Positions 27,785 through 37,973 of a DNA stretch of 64,000 bases are shown here, piece by piece. Position 1 is the stretch's first letter. Each line of letters starts with the position of its first letter. Below the pieces are notes generated by a model. The model did no database searches. It was not told where the DNA came from and saw only the letters and a program-made list of their open reading frames with translations. Origin of the DNA: JAGOPY01 sp964619555 (GTDB lineage: Bacteria > Bacteroidota > Bacteroidia > Bacteroidales > JAGOPY01); assembly GCA_964619555.1 (NCBI GenBank), contig CAZUDV010000007.1, positions 1-64,000 of the forward strand. The letters are read 5' to 3'. A program made the translations under genes and the position numbers.

Positions 27785-29663
27785 AAATATCATCCTTATC
27801 CCGAAGATCTTCCGGATTTTACCGGTCCTTCTCCTGGCCGGACATATGGCCTGTGCCCAGGTATTTCCCGAGGTCAACTCCCCGGCAGCCATGGAGCAGA
27901 AACAAAGGGAAGAGAACCAGAAACTGGCCATGCAGTATTACGATAACAAGGAATACGACAAAGCGCTGGACCTGTTCCGTGAATTACATGCCAAACAACC
28001 CACTCATTTCTATTACTCCTATTATTTGTATTGCCTGATCGCTCAGCAGGAATTTACCGAGGCTGAGAAAATGATCCGGAGCAAGATCAAGGATGAACAG
28101 GGATCGTACCGATACCAGGTGGATCTCGGTTGGTTATACCTGCAGGAAGACAAACCGGATAAAGCCAACAAGGCTTTCGATGATATCGTGGGGCAGCTGA
28201 AACCCAGCAAAGCCATGATCCTCGAGGTTGCCAACTCATTTACATCCAGGCAACAATATGATTATGCCGCCAAGGTCTATTTGAAAGGCAGGGAATTATT
28301 GCGTTACAGTGAAATGTTCCATTCCGATCTGGCCCGCGTGTATGAGATTTCCGGTAATTACGGCGCCATGATCGATGAATTCCTGGAATTGCTGCAGGCT
28401 GATCCATCGCAGACCGACATGGTGGAAGGCCGCCTTCAAAGCATCCTCAACCGTGACCAGGACGGCGGTATCAGCGATCTGCTCAGGGAAGCTTTGCAAA
28501 TGAAGTACCAAAAAAACCCGGAAAACCGCAATTATGCCGAACTGCTCCTCTGGCTGTCAATTCAGAGAAGGGACTTCGAATTCGCCCTCGTTCAGGCTAA
28601 ATCGCTGGATACACGGTTTAATGAAGGCGGGCAGCTGGTATTCGAACTGGGTAACCTGTGCATGTCGAATGAAGATTATGCCACGGCCAATGAGGCTTTT
28701 TCCTATGTCCTGAAGAAAGGCCCGATGAATCCATTATATACGGAAAGCCTGACAGGCATGCTCAGGGCAAAATTTCTGAGCATCACCAATGGTTTTAACT
28801 ACGAACAGAAGGACCTGGAAATACTGGAACAGGAATACGAAACGGCCATCGGACAATTGGGCCGTAATGCCCGCACCGTGCTGCTGTTACGCGATCAGGC
28901 CCACCTTAAGGCCTTCTACCTCAATGAACTGGAAGAATCGATGGCTTTGCTGGAAGAAGCTGTAGCGATACCGTCAATCGGTGAGCTGACCCGGGCCGAC
29001 CTGAAACTGGAACTGGGCGATGTGTACCTGTTTGAAGGTGAGGTATGGGAAGCTTCGCTCCTGTATTCCCAGGTGGAAAAGGATTTCAAGAGCGAACCGA
29101 TCGGCCATGAAGCCAAATTCAGAAATGCAAGGCTGTCTTACTTCATCGGTGAATTCGACTGGTCGAAAGCCCAGCTGGATGTCCTGAAAGCCGCTACTTC
29201 CAAGCTGATTGCCAATGATGCCATGGAGTTGTCGCTGCTCATCAGCGACAATATGGATCCCGACAGCACTTATACGGGCCTGATATACTTTGCCAGGGCC
29301 GACCTGTTCATGTACCGGGGCCAGGACGAAAGGGCATTGCTGACCCTCGACAGCATCAGCTTGCTCAGTCTGACCCATCCCCTGGACGATGATATCCTTT
29401 TCCGCCAAGCTGAGATCCACATTCGCAATAAGGATTACACCAAGGCCGATACCCTGTTTGCAGACATCGTGAAGAGCTATTCCACCGGAATCCTGGCTGA
29501 CAATGCACTGTTCCGCCGGGCGGAACTGCATGAGCAGGCTCTGAATGACAAAACCACAGCCATGCAGTACTATCAGCAACTGATCCTGGATTTTCCCGGC
29601 AGCCTTTTCACGACCGAAGCCCGAAAAAGATACCGGCACCTCAGGGGTGATTTTGCCAACTGA
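27765..29663 (+). CDS. secreted or periplasmic tetratricopeptide-repeat protein (632 aa)
   Basis: It begins with a signal peptide (hydrophobic IFRILPVLLLAGHMACAQ, cleavage near 32). Many degenerate TPR helices follow across the whole length, for example AMQYYDNKEYDKALDLFREL, YLQEDKPDKANKAFDDI and AEIHIRNKDYTKADTLFADI. No catalytic domain. It starts within serS and ends 17 bp before rsmA, so serS-TPR-rsmA probably form one transcript. TPR proteins like this are protein-interaction scaffolds in the Bacteroidota envelope; the partner is unknown. Confidence 0.85.
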   Translation: MKSFPGKNIILIPKIFRILPVLLLAGHMACAQVFPEVNSPAAMEQKQREENQKLAMQYYDNKEYDKALDLFRELHAKQPTHFYYSYYLYCLIAQQEFTEAEKMIRSKIKDEQGSYRYQVDLGWLYLQEDKPDKANKAFDDIVGQLKPSKAMILEVANSFTSRQQYDYAAKVYLKGRELLRYSEMFHSDLARVYEISGNYGAMIDEFLELLQADPSQTDMVEGRLQSILNRDQDGGISDLLREALQMKYQKNPENRNYAELLLWLSIQRRDFEFALVQAKSLDTRFNEGGQLVFELGNLCMSNEDYATANEAFSYVLKKGPMNPLYTESLTGMLRAKFLSITNGFNYEQKDLEILEQEYETAIGQLGRNARTVLLLRDQAHLKAFYLNELEESMALLEEAVAIPSIGELTRADLKLELGDVYLFEGEVWEASLLYSQVEKDFKSEPIGHEAKFRNARLSYFIGEFDWSKAQLDVLKAATSKLIANDAMELSLLISDNMDPDSTYTGLIYFARADLFMYRGQDERALLTLDSISLLSLTHPLDDDILFRQAEIHIRNKDYTKADTLFADIVKSYSTGILADNALFRRAELHEQALNDKTTAMQYYQQLILDFPGSLFTTEARKRYRHLRGDFAN

Positions 29664-29680
29664 CCTCAATTCCGTTTCGT

Positions 29681-30466
29681 ATGGACGCATTTGTCAGACC
29701 GAAGAAAAGCCTGGGTCAGCATTTTCTGAAAGACGAAAATATAGCCCGTAAAATTGTTGCGAGCCTTTCGCCGGGATTGGTCAATATCCTGGAAATAGGG
29801 CCCGGGATGGGAATTCTGACCGGACATCTGCTCGATCTTCCTGATAAAATTGTGTATTTCATCGATACGGACAAAGAATCCATTGAATACCTATGCGACC
29901 GCTTTCCGGAACATCGGGAAAAAATGATCCGGGGAGATTTCCTGGATTATCAACTGGAAGGGCTTTTCCAGGATGAATTTGCCATAATTGGCAACTTCCC
30001 CTATAACATCAGCAGCCAGATCTTTTTCAAAGTCCTCGATTACAGGCAACAGGTGACGGAGGTCGTGGGAATGGTACAGAAAGAGGTGGCGGAAAGGCTG
30101 GCTTCCGGCCCCGGAAGTAAGAAATATGGCATCCTGAGCGTGCTGCTGCAGGCATTTTATTCAATCGAGTACCTCTTTACGGTCAATGAAACTGTCTTTA
30201 TCCCTCCACCCAGGGTCAAGTCAGCTGTCATCCGGTTAAAAAGGAATACCAGGCAAAACCTGGAATGTGACGAAAAATTGTTTTTTCAGATTGTAAAGAC
30301 GGCATTCAATCAAAGGCGCAAAACTTTGCGCAACTCCCTAAAACCTGTCGGCATAATTATCCGGTCACCGGAATTCGAATACTACGCTTCGAAAAGGGCG
30401 GAACAACTGAGCGTTGAGGATTTTGAACGGCTGGCCATCCTGATTGAAAAGGAACGTGCCGTTTGA
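29681..30466 (+). CDS. rsmA: 16S rRNA (adenine(1518)-N6/adenine(1519)-N6)-dimethyltransferase (261 aa)
   Basis: Dimethylates two adjacent adenines in the 3' hairpin of 16S rRNA during 30S maturation. Visible motifs: KKSLGQHFLKDENIARKI at the N-terminus, SAM-binding EIGPGMGILTGHLL, and NFPYNISSQIFFK (catalytic motif IV). The C-terminal domain has FNQRRKTLRNSLK. Length is typical. It ends in TGA, evidence that TGA is a normal stop in this genome. Confidence 0.97.
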   Translation: MDAFVRPKKSLGQHFLKDENIARKIVASLSPGLVNILEIGPGMGILTGHLLDLPDKIVYFIDTDKESIEYLCDRFPEHREKMIRGDFLDYQLEGLFQDEFAIIGNFPYNISSQIFFKVLDYRQQVTEVVGMVQKEVAERLASGPGSKKYGILSVLLQAFYSIEYLFTVNETVFIPPPRVKSAVIRLKRNTRQNLECDEKLFFQIVKTAFNQRRKTLRNSLKPVGIIIRSPEFEYYASKRAEQLSVEDFERLAILIEKERAV

Positions 30467-30553
30467 AATTTGTGACAAATGGAAAATGGTCGAAGGATTG
30501 TCAGAAACAATATTTTGATCCAAGAAAAACGCAGGTGTCCGAAGAATTATACG

Positions 30554-33064
30554 TTAACGGTCTAATTTGACAAATCTTCCGTACAAAATATCTTCGCCGG
30601 TTAACCTGAGAAAATAATGACCTGCTGCTAATTCATCGACCATCAATCTGATTTCACCCTGCCCCGGCCGGATATGTCCCACCCGTTCACATCTGCCGTT
30701 CAGGCTCAGGACCTCATACATCATCCCGGTATTATGAGGGGGGAATGAAATGGTCACGAGATCTGTGGCAGGATTCGGATAGATGACCAGTTCGTGGCGA
30801 AAGGAATCCCGGCTTTCCGGGATCTTCACCAGCTGGTCCAGGCTGAAAGAAAACATAGATCGGCCATATGTGGCTGCCACCAGCTGATGAGTCGGCTGAT
30901 GAAGCCGAAGGTCGACCACCGGTACATTGGGAAGATTATCCCCCAGCATGTGCCAGCTCTGTCCCAGGTTCCAGGTAACATAGACGCCAAAATCCGTTCC
31001 GGCATACAAGGCGGAATCAACCGAAGGGTCTGCGATAATATCATTGACCGGCGCTTCGGGCAGGTTGCCTGAAATATCCTGCCAGGTACCCCCTCCGTCG
31101 GTGCTTCTGAAAACATGCGGCTGGTAGGAATCATAGCGGAACCCTGAAAGAGTGACATAGACAACCTGTTCATCTTCGGGGTCCACCGCTACCCGGGTCA
31201 CCCATCTGACTGGAAGTTCTGCCGAGATCTTCGTCCAGTTGCCCCCGCCATTTGTGGTCCTCCAGACATTGCCGTCGTCTGTTCCGGCATATATCCACTG
31301 GTTATCGGAAGGAGCCACGGCTATGGTAGTGATGGTGCCCCAGGTGACATTCACCCCTCCCCCGCCGTTCGACAGGTCCGGGCTGATGGCGGTCCATGAA
31401 GCTGCGCGATTGGTGGTCCTGTACAGCCTGTTTGCGCCGTAATAGAGAATTTGCGGATTGATTGGATCGATGACAAACGGGGTGTTCCAGTTCTTCCGGT
31501 CGGAAGAGCTGATGCCTGACATGGCAGAAGAAAAACTCAATCCCCCGTTGGTCGACCGGGCGAAATTACCGTACTGATATTCAGCATAAACGTAATCATT
31601 ATCCACGGGATCGACCAGAACATAAAACCCATCTCCCCAGTAAATGTTTTCCCAGTCGTCCTCTCCTCCCGTCATCGTCCGGTTGGTGCCATTATCCTGG
31701 GTACCTCCGTAAAATCGTTCCGGAAATTGTTCATCTACCTCACAGGTATAAAACTGGGTGATGGGCATGTTATCGCAGAATGACCAGGTAGAGCCTCCAT
31801 TACCGGAGATATAAACACCACCGTCATTGCCCAGTACCACATGGCTGGTGTTCTGCGGATGGGCAACCAGGTCGTGCTGATCCACATGGACTGCTGATGA
31901 AATCAGCGACCAGCTGCTGCCTCCGTTGGTCGTCTTATAGAGGTCATAGCCAATTGCATAAGCAATATTCGGATTTGCCGGGTCAATGCTGATCCGTCCG
32001 AACCACCAGCCATAAGAGGAATACATATTACTCAGGGCGCCGTCGTTGGTGCGTGTCCAGGTATCGCCGCCATTGGTGCTTTTATAAACGCCATCGAAAT
32101 AACCGATATCATCCGCATAAATGGCGTAAAGAGTCGAAGGTGACGATTCGGAAATATCGATGCCGATCCGGCCGACGAAGGCATCATTGGGCAGTCCTGA
32201 CGTCAGTTCCGTCCAGGTATCCCCGCCATTGTAGCTCCTGAATATGCCGCTGGAAGGTCCGCCGTAATTTCTGCGGTCAGGCCTCCTGACGCGCTCCCAC
32301 ATGGTCGCATAGAGGGTATCCGGATGATCCGGATGCAAGACAATGTCGATGGCTCCGGTGGAGTCGTTGAGGAAAAGTACATTTTCCCAGGCCCCCCCTC
32401 CATCCAAAGTCCGGTATACGCCTCTTTCCGGGTTATTGGAAAACAACCGGCCCATGGCAGCCACATAGCAAACCTGCGAATTTTGCGGATGAACTGCCAG
32501 TCGCCCCACGCTGCCGATATTATCCAGGCCAATATGCTGCCAGCTTTCCCCTGCGTCATCCGAGCGGTAGATCCCAAAACCGTCGTACGACATGGAGCCC
32601 CCGCCGGCGTTGGCCTCTCCTGTGCCGACATAGAGGATATCTTCTTCGGAAGGCGCAATGACGATGTCTCCGATCGAAAGGCTGACCGCATCTTCAAAAA
32701 TGGCTTCCCAGGAATTGCCGTTATCTGTGGATTTGAAAATCCCACCGGATGCCGCTCCTGCGTAGATGGTCTGCCAATCCGAAGCCGGCATGGCTATGGC
32801 TGAAATCCGCCCGCCGGTATTCAGCGGCCCTTCAAATACCCATCCTTCTCCCCTGCCGGCAACAGACTGATGAGCCTTCCGCGACTGCTGCCAGGCTATT
32901 TTCCTGGCTTCGTAATTGATCTCATCACCAGGAAAGGCACGTTGCCGGAAAAACCAGTCGTTCGGGGCTTTTGCCGCCCAATGGGCAGGATCTTCTCCCG
33001 GCATCAATAAAACACCCATGATGGCAATGGAAAGCAATATAAAGGCTGTCAATTCACTGCGCAT
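30554..33064 (-). CDS. T9SS-sorted VPS10/BNR-repeat beta-propeller protein (836 aa)
   Basis: Repeated BNR/Asp-box blades run through the protein (GGIFKSTDNGNSW, GIYRSDDAGESW, GVYRTLDGGGAW, GVYKSTNGGDTW), giving two propellers of sortilin type. The C-terminus (LVIYPNPATDLVTISF...LAAGHYFLRLTGED) is a T9SS sorting domain, so it should be secreted. The frame can be extended to ATG 33103 (849 aa), but that extension is encoded by a short ATGCAAAA-type repeat, and the ATG at 33064 gives a better signal peptide (MRSELTAFILLSIAIMGVLL). Often annotated as glycosyl hydrolase, but no catalytic residues could be identified; a binding role is equally possible. Confidence 0.85.
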   Translation of the reverse strand: MRSELTAFILLSIAIMGVLLMPGEDPAHWAAKAPNDWFFRQRAFPGDEINYEARKIAWQQSRKAHQSVAGRGEGWVFEGPLNTGGRISAIAMPASDWQTIYAGAASGGIFKSTDNGNSWEAIFEDAVSLSIGDIVIAPSEEDILYVGTGEANAGGGSMSYDGFGIYRSDDAGESWQHIGLDNIGSVGRLAVHPQNSQVCYVAAMGRLFSNNPERGVYRTLDGGGAWENVLFLNDSTGAIDIVLHPDHPDTLYATMWERVRRPDRRNYGGPSSGIFRSYNGGDTWTELTSGLPNDAFVGRIGIDISESSPSTLYAIYADDIGYFDGVYKSTNGGDTWTRTNDGALSNMYSSYGWWFGRISIDPANPNIAYAIGYDLYKTTNGGSSWSLISSAVHVDQHDLVAHPQNTSHVVLGNDGGVYISGNGGSTWSFCDNMPITQFYTCEVDEQFPERFYGGTQDNGTNRTMTGGEDDWENIYWGDGFYVLVDPVDNDYVYAEYQYGNFARSTNGGLSFSSAMSGISSSDRKNWNTPFVIDPINPQILYYGANRLYRTTNRAASWTAISPDLSNGGGGVNVTWGTITTIAVAPSDNQWIYAGTDDGNVWRTTNGGGNWTKISAELPVRWVTRVAVDPEDEQVVYVTLSGFRYDSYQPHVFRSTDGGGTWQDISGNLPEAPVNDIIADPSVDSALYAGTDFGVYVTWNLGQSWHMLGDNLPNVPVVDLRLHQPTHQLVAATYGRSMFSFSLDQLVKIPESRDSFRHELVIYPNPATDLVTISFPPHNTGMMYEVLSLNGRCERVGHIRPGQGEIRLMVDELAAGHYFLRLTGEDILYGRFVKLDR

Positions 33065-33166
33065 AGGGCGTTGCCCGTTTTGCATTTTGCATTTGTTTTT
33101 CATAGCCGGTGGTCATTTTGCATGTTCCAGATTCACAACCCCCCATCATCCAATCTGCCGGTTCAT

Positions 33167-36100
33167 TTACCTCTTCCAATCGGGTATACGTCCCGGGGTC
33201 CAGGGAGCACCAAGTTTGTCGAGTTCGGCCTCCATTTCCTTCAGGTCTTTTTCAGCAATCAGCCTGAGTTGGTCCAGAATGGGCGGAAATTCTTCTTCCA
33301 GAAGTGCATACTGATCGCGCTGTGTCTGGGTCGGAGAGGAGGAATTACCCCATGTTGCCTCTATGATCTGCCCGACGCGATGGTTGATCGATGGAGGAGC
33401 AGGCCGGTTTTCCTCATCACTGGCCGCAGGGACCTGGCCTTGCATCTTCCAGTCTATCTCCTGTAATGCCTTCTCAACAGCTGAGGCCTTCACCATCAGT
33501 TCATACGGAGCGCCGGGTGTATTCTGGACAACTTGCCTGATGTATTGCGTTCTTTTCATCAGCTCATCGGCAAATTTTTCAGCCGCATTGACCGCATCCA
33601 CCAGTTCACCGACCTTATCCTGGAACTCGACGAGCTCAGCCCGGTCCGTTGCAGGTAAGGTAGTATTATTCAATACCTTAGCATTGAATTCCACCGGGCC
33701 GGCAAGTGGTTTCTCCTCCCCGTTGAATACCATCGACATCGTAACCGCGTACTTTCCGGGCATTGCCAGGAAACCGCCTCCTCCCGTGGAAAACGGATCG
33801 AATTGATCATCGTCCAGACGGACTCCCCAGACGCTCATATACCGAAGGTCCCAGGTAATCCTGGATGTTCCCTTCGAAGGTTTGGCCGAGAGTTTGCGAA
33901 CGATATTCCCTTTGCTGTCACTAATGGTGAATAGAAGATAAGGCGGAACCTGTTCTTCTTCAGCCCTGAGTTCCTCCAACGTGGGGATCGGGATGGGTTT
34001 TTTATCTTTTATAAGTTCAGCTTCACGTTTTTTTCGCTCCTCCCTGAGTGTTTTCGGGATTTCTTTCAGGTAATAGGTAAATGTTGCTCCGAATGGCGGA
34101 TTCGGCGCATAAAAGAAATCCGAGCCCTGACCGTACCGGCCTCCGTCTTCGATGTACATCAAAGCATCCTTAACCGGGAAAATATACGCTTCTTTTTCAC
34201 GGGTTTCTTTCTTTAAATGCCGAAGCGGGGAGTAATCGTCCAGGATATATATACCCCGGCCGAAAGTAGCAACGACAAGATCGCATTCCCTTTCCTGGAT
34301 GGCAATATCCGGTACTTTTACCGTCGGGAGGTTTCCAGTTAGCTGATTCCAGATCTTTCCCCCGTCAAGGCTGACAAATACGCCAAATTCAGTTCCCGCG
34401 AAAAGGATTTCCGGGTCCTTAAAGTCTTGTGCAATTGTCAGTACAGTGTGTTTTTCCGGAAGATTTGAAGCGATGGAAGTCCATGTTTTTCCTTTATCGG
34501 TGCTTTTTAACAGATAAGGTTTAAAATCATCTCTTTTGATGTTATCAAAGCAAGCGTAAACTATGTTCTCATTGAACCTGTCGGGCAGGATATCGCTGAC
34601 ATAGGTATATTCCGGCACGCCGGGGAATTTGGTGATCCTGGTCCAGTTTTTACCGGCATCCTCAGTGACCTGGATCACACCGTCATCCGTTCCGACGAAC
34701 AAAAGATCTTCCTTTAATGCAGATTCAGCGAGGGAAACGATGGTTCCGAACGGGGATGTCGAGACATCCTTTGCCACGGCGTCCACTCCCCAGTAACGGC
34801 CCATGACAGGCCATGTGTTTCGGTCGGTGCCCGTGGTCATGTCACCGCTGATGATCTTCCATGACTGGCCCCGGTCGTCGCTGCGGAAAACCTTGTTGGC
34901 GCCCATGTAAAGTCTTGTGCCGGAATGCGGGCTCAGGATAAACGGGGCATTCCAGTTCCATTTGTAGGTTTCTTCACCCTTCACCGGTTCGGGCCGGATC
35001 TTCAGCGCTTCCCGGCTCTTTTTGTCAAAGCGGTAGATGTTGCCATACTGATAAGCGGAATAGACAATATCGGGATTTCCGGGTTCGATGGCCTGCCAGA
35101 AACCATCACCGCCAAGAGTGGCAATCCATTCATACGTCTGAACCCCTTCATTGCATATGTTACGGCTCGGCCCCCCCAGGCTGTTGTTATCCTGTGTCCC
35201 ACCGTAGACCCAGTAAAAAGGCTCGGTGTTATCGACATTGACCCGGTAAAACTGGGTAACGGGCAGATTGGTCTTAAAGAAGTAATTCTGGCCACCGTCA
35301 TAGGATTCGTAAACGCCCCCGTCGCCACCGATCAGAAAATGCTTCGTATCCTCCGGATCGATCCAGAGGGCATGATCATCCACGTGCCGGCCATTGAGTC
35401 CGAGGGCCTTCCAGGTCTTACCGCCATCTTCGGTCATGTGGGAAACAGTCTCCATCGAATAGACCTTATCCACATCCTTCGGATCACAGTAAATCTCATT
35501 GTAGTACTGGCCCTGCGCGGTATGATCACTCATTTTCGACCAGGATTCACCGCAGTCGGCAGAGCGGAAAAAGCCTCCGGTTTCCCCTTCCGCTTCGATA
35601 ATGGCATAGACATAGTCAGGATTTACCGGGGAAATGGCTATCCCGATACCGCCCATATCGCCACCGGGCAATCCGGATGTCACTTTATTCCAGGATTTTC
35701 CCCCGTCAGTGCTTTTGTAAACCGCCGTTTCAGGTCCTCCGCCTATTTTGGTAAATACATGCCTTCTGCGCTGTTCCGAGGTAGCGAACATGATATTAGG
35801 ATTGGCAGGATGTATCACCACATTGTTCACACCGGTATTTTCACTGATATCGAGCACTTTTTCCCATGTCTTTCCGCCATCCTGCGTCCGGTAAAGGCCC
35901 CGGTCGCCGCCGGGCCCCCAAACGGAGCCCTCTGCTGCCACAAAAACAACATCGGAATTTTCAGGATGAACAGCGATCATCCCGATCTGTCGGGAATCTT
36001 TAAGGCCCATATTCTTCCATGATTTTCCCCCGTCGGTGGTTTTGTATACCCCGTCGCCGTATCCGAGTGCGCGCTGATGGTTGTTTTCACCCGTCCCTGT

Positions 36101-36487
36101 CCATACCACGTTGTGATTATTCGGGTCCATGGCCAGGCAGCCAATGGAATAGGCGCCATAGTTGTCGAACACAGGTTCAAAGGTATTGCCGTTGTTGATG
36201 GTCTTCCAGATATGACCGCTGGCCACAGCAACATAATACTCACTGTGGTTGCAGGGATTAACGGCAAAATCGGCTATACGGCCGGAGGTCAGGGCAGGGC
36301 CGATGCTGCGGAAACCCAGTCCCGACAGGTCATGGCCCTGGAGCGTATCTGTGATTGGCTTGTCATTTTCCCCGGAATCCTTTTCTTTCTTTTCCTTTTG
36401 TCCCAAAGCGGTGGAAAAACTTAAACACAGGGCTAAAAGCAGGATCGTTGGCTTTAATGTCTGATTTAGTAATCGTCCGAAATACAT
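33167..36487 (-). CDS. VPS10/sortilin-like beta-propeller exported protein (1106 aa)
   Basis: Signal peptide (LLLALCLSFSTALGQ, about 30), then a charged linker and a core starting FRSIGPALTSGRIADFAVNP, the usual opening of this Bacteroidota family. At least ten BNR/Asp-box repeats follow (GVYKTTDGGKSW, GLYRTQDGGKTW, AVYKSTDGGKSW, FRSADCGESW), forming two propellers (about 50-760). A C-terminal helical region of about 300 residues (RAELVEFQDKVGELVDAVNAA) ends without a T9SS tail. It lies upstream of and in line with the shorter T9SS-tailed paralogue, about 100 bp apart, so they may be co-expressed. Substrate or ligand is unknown; 'glycosidase' labels for this family are not supported by visible catalytic residues. 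Confidence 0.85.
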   Translation of the reverse strand: MYFGRLLNQTLKPTILLLALCLSFSTALGQKEKKEKDSGENDKPITDTLQGHDLSGLGFRSIGPALTSGRIADFAVNPCNHSEYYVAVASGHIWKTINNGNTFEPVFDNYGAYSIGCLAMDPNNHNVVWTGTGENNHQRALGYGDGVYKTTDGGKSWKNMGLKDSRQIGMIAVHPENSDVVFVAAEGSVWGPGGDRGLYRTQDGGKTWEKVLDISENTGVNNVVIHPANPNIMFATSEQRRRHVFTKIGGGPETAVYKSTDGGKSWNKVTSGLPGGDMGGIGIAISPVNPDYVYAIIEAEGETGGFFRSADCGESWSKMSDHTAQGQYYNEIYCDPKDVDKVYSMETVSHMTEDGGKTWKALGLNGRHVDDHALWIDPEDTKHFLIGGDGGVYESYDGGQNYFFKTNLPVTQFYRVNVDNTEPFYWVYGGTQDNNSLGGPSRNICNEGVQTYEWIATLGGDGFWQAIEPGNPDIVYSAYQYGNIYRFDKKSREALKIRPEPVKGEETYKWNWNAPFILSPHSGTRLYMGANKVFRSDDRGQSWKIISGDMTTGTDRNTWPVMGRYWGVDAVAKDVSTSPFGTIVSLAESALKEDLLFVGTDDGVIQVTEDAGKNWTRITKFPGVPEYTYVSDILPDRFNENIVYACFDNIKRDDFKPYLLKSTDKGKTWTSIASNLPEKHTVLTIAQDFKDPEILFAGTEFGVFVSLDGGKIWNQLTGNLPTVKVPDIAIQERECDLVVATFGRGIYILDDYSPLRHLKKETREKEAYIFPVKDALMYIEDGGRYGQGSDFFYAPNPPFGATFTYYLKEIPKTLREERKKREAELIKDKKPIPIPTLEELRAEEEQVPPYLLFTISDSKGNIVRKLSAKPSKGTSRITWDLRYMSVWGVRLDDDQFDPFSTGGGGFLAMPGKYAVTMSMVFNGEEKPLAGPVEFNAKVLNNTTLPATDRAELVEFQDKVGELVDAVNAAEKFADELMKRTQYIRQVVQNTPGAPYELMVKASAVEKALQEIDWKMQGQVPAASDEENRPAPPSINHRVGQIIEATWGNSSSPTQTQRDQYALLEEEFPPILDQLRLIAEKDLKEMEAELDKLGAPWTPGRIPDWKR

Positions 36488-36704
36488 ATTCTTATGGTTT
36501 TTAAATTCTGATCAAATTCAGCAGGCGGAATTCATAACAGGAAGGCCAATCCGCCTGTCAATCTGCATAATTAATAAATCCGCTAAATTTCAATCTCAAA
36601 TTTAGAAAAATGCCCGGGACCCATAACGGATCGGATTTATTTTTAGCAAGTCCGGATTAACGGATGACAGCAACCTGGAAATTGGACCCCTGTTCTTTCA
36701 TCTT

Positions 36705-37973
36705 TTACCAAAGGTTCAGGAATTGCCCGACATTTACCTTTTTCGAGATCTTATTGTCATTAAAGGCATCGGTGAGCACCTGCAGCGGAAACGCCTCCGA
36801 ATCGTGTATAAAATAGAACAGCCCGGCAAAAGAAGCATTACGGCCGGTAACCTTTTCGCGGAACGGGAATTTCACGATCTCCGCCCCGGTCCCTGGGGCT
36901 TCCAGGCTGGAATCCAGGAAGATCTTCCCGGATGTCATCCTGCCGGCAGCTTTGCGGCCATAATCCAGGCCCTCTTTCGAAGTAACCACCATGTAATCCG
37001 GTGTGACAGTCCCTGTATAGTTGATTTCCCTTGAAGATAAGATCACTTCCGCTGCGGAGAAGCCCACGCCAACGGTCACCGGGTAGCTGCCCTTCTTGGT
37101 GGATTCCAGTCCGGCCCGGATACCGGCCACGGCCAGCAGTTCCGCCGCCACCTGGACGCCTTCGCCGGCAGAACCGCAGAACATGACGCGGAGTTCCTGC
37201 TGCAGGGAGGTTGCTCCTGTCGTCGGGATGACGAGGGAGGAGGATAACAAAGACGGTAAGCCTTCGCGGAGGCCGGTGACATACGGTTCAGCCGGTTCAT
37301 CGGCAATAACAACCGTCTCCAGGCCAGCATTCTCCACCACCTTCGAAAGTTTCATCTCCGGATTTGACTTCACACCATAGCTGGGGCAAATTTCCATCAC
37401 CTCCAGCAGCGAAAATCCTGTACGCCCAAATGCCTCCGCAAGGGCATCCGAGATATCCCCGATACCCAGAATTCTCCTGACATAAGGGGCCCCGGCAGCA
37501 GCGACGATCTTGCAAATGTCGTAAGACATTTTTGAAGATCCGTCCGGCTTGGTTGGAGTTTTGAATCCGTATGGCGTGTATTCGCTGGGTTGGCCGCCGG
37601 TCATGCCGTAAAGCATATTGTTGTGGATGACCACCGTCATATTGTAGCCATTGTGTGCAGCGTCGATAATGTGTTGCATGCCGATGGTGGCCCCGCCGTC
37701 CCCAAGGAATACGATCACTTTTTTGCCCGGATCGCGTAAACCTGCGGACACACCGGCTCCCAGGGCAACGGAGCGTCCGTGCAGGCCATGGACCGTATGG
37801 GTGTTGAAGGATTTGTCGATGATGCCATGGCAACCGATATCCGTTACCAGCACGACATCAAGTGGCTTGAGGCCAAGTTTGTTCAGGGCTTTTTCCGTGT
37901 TGTTGGCGATGGTGGAGTGCCCGCAGCCCTTGCAAAAGGGCAAACCGTGATCGTTTATGAAATTTTCACTCAT
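36705..37973 (-). CDS. 2-oxoacid:ferredoxin oxidoreductase, fused beta-gamma subunit (422 aa)
   Basis: The N-terminal ~240 residues are the TPP-binding beta subunit: FCKGCGHSTI with conserved cysteines (14-19), VTDIGCHG, HTVHGLHGR, and the TPP/Mg motif GDGGATIGMQH...VIHNN. From about residue 255 a gamma-type domain follows (LRVMFCGSAGEGVQVAAELLAVAG), ending at 422. Together with the alpha subunit it would oxidatively decarboxylate a 2-oxoacid to its acyl-CoA and reduce ferredoxin. Fusion of gamma to beta is less usual than to alpha. The ORF overlaps alpha by 8 bp, so they are translationally coupled. Substrate not determinable from sequence; see the divergent glutaryl-CoA dehydrogenase-like gene. 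Confidence 0.88.
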   Translation of the reverse strand: MSENFINDHGLPFCKGCGHSTIANNTEKALNKLGLKPLDVVLVTDIGCHGIIDKSFNTHTVHGLHGRSVALGAGVSAGLRDPGKKVIVFLGDGGATIGMQHIIDAAHNGYNMTVVIHNNMLYGMTGGQPSEYTPYGFKTPTKPDGSSKMSYDICKIVAAAGAPYVRRILGIGDISDALAEAFGRTGFSLLEVMEICPSYGVKSNPEMKLSKVVENAGLETVVIADEPAEPYVTGLREGLPSLLSSSLVIPTTGATSLQQELRVMFCGSAGEGVQVAAELLAVAGIRAGLESTKKGSYPVTVGVGFSAAEVILSSREINYTGTVTPDYMVVTSKEGLDYGRKAAGRMTSGKIFLDSSLEAPGTGAEIVKFPFREKVTGRNASFAGLFYFIHDSEAFPLQVLTDAFNDNKISKKVNVGQFLNLW

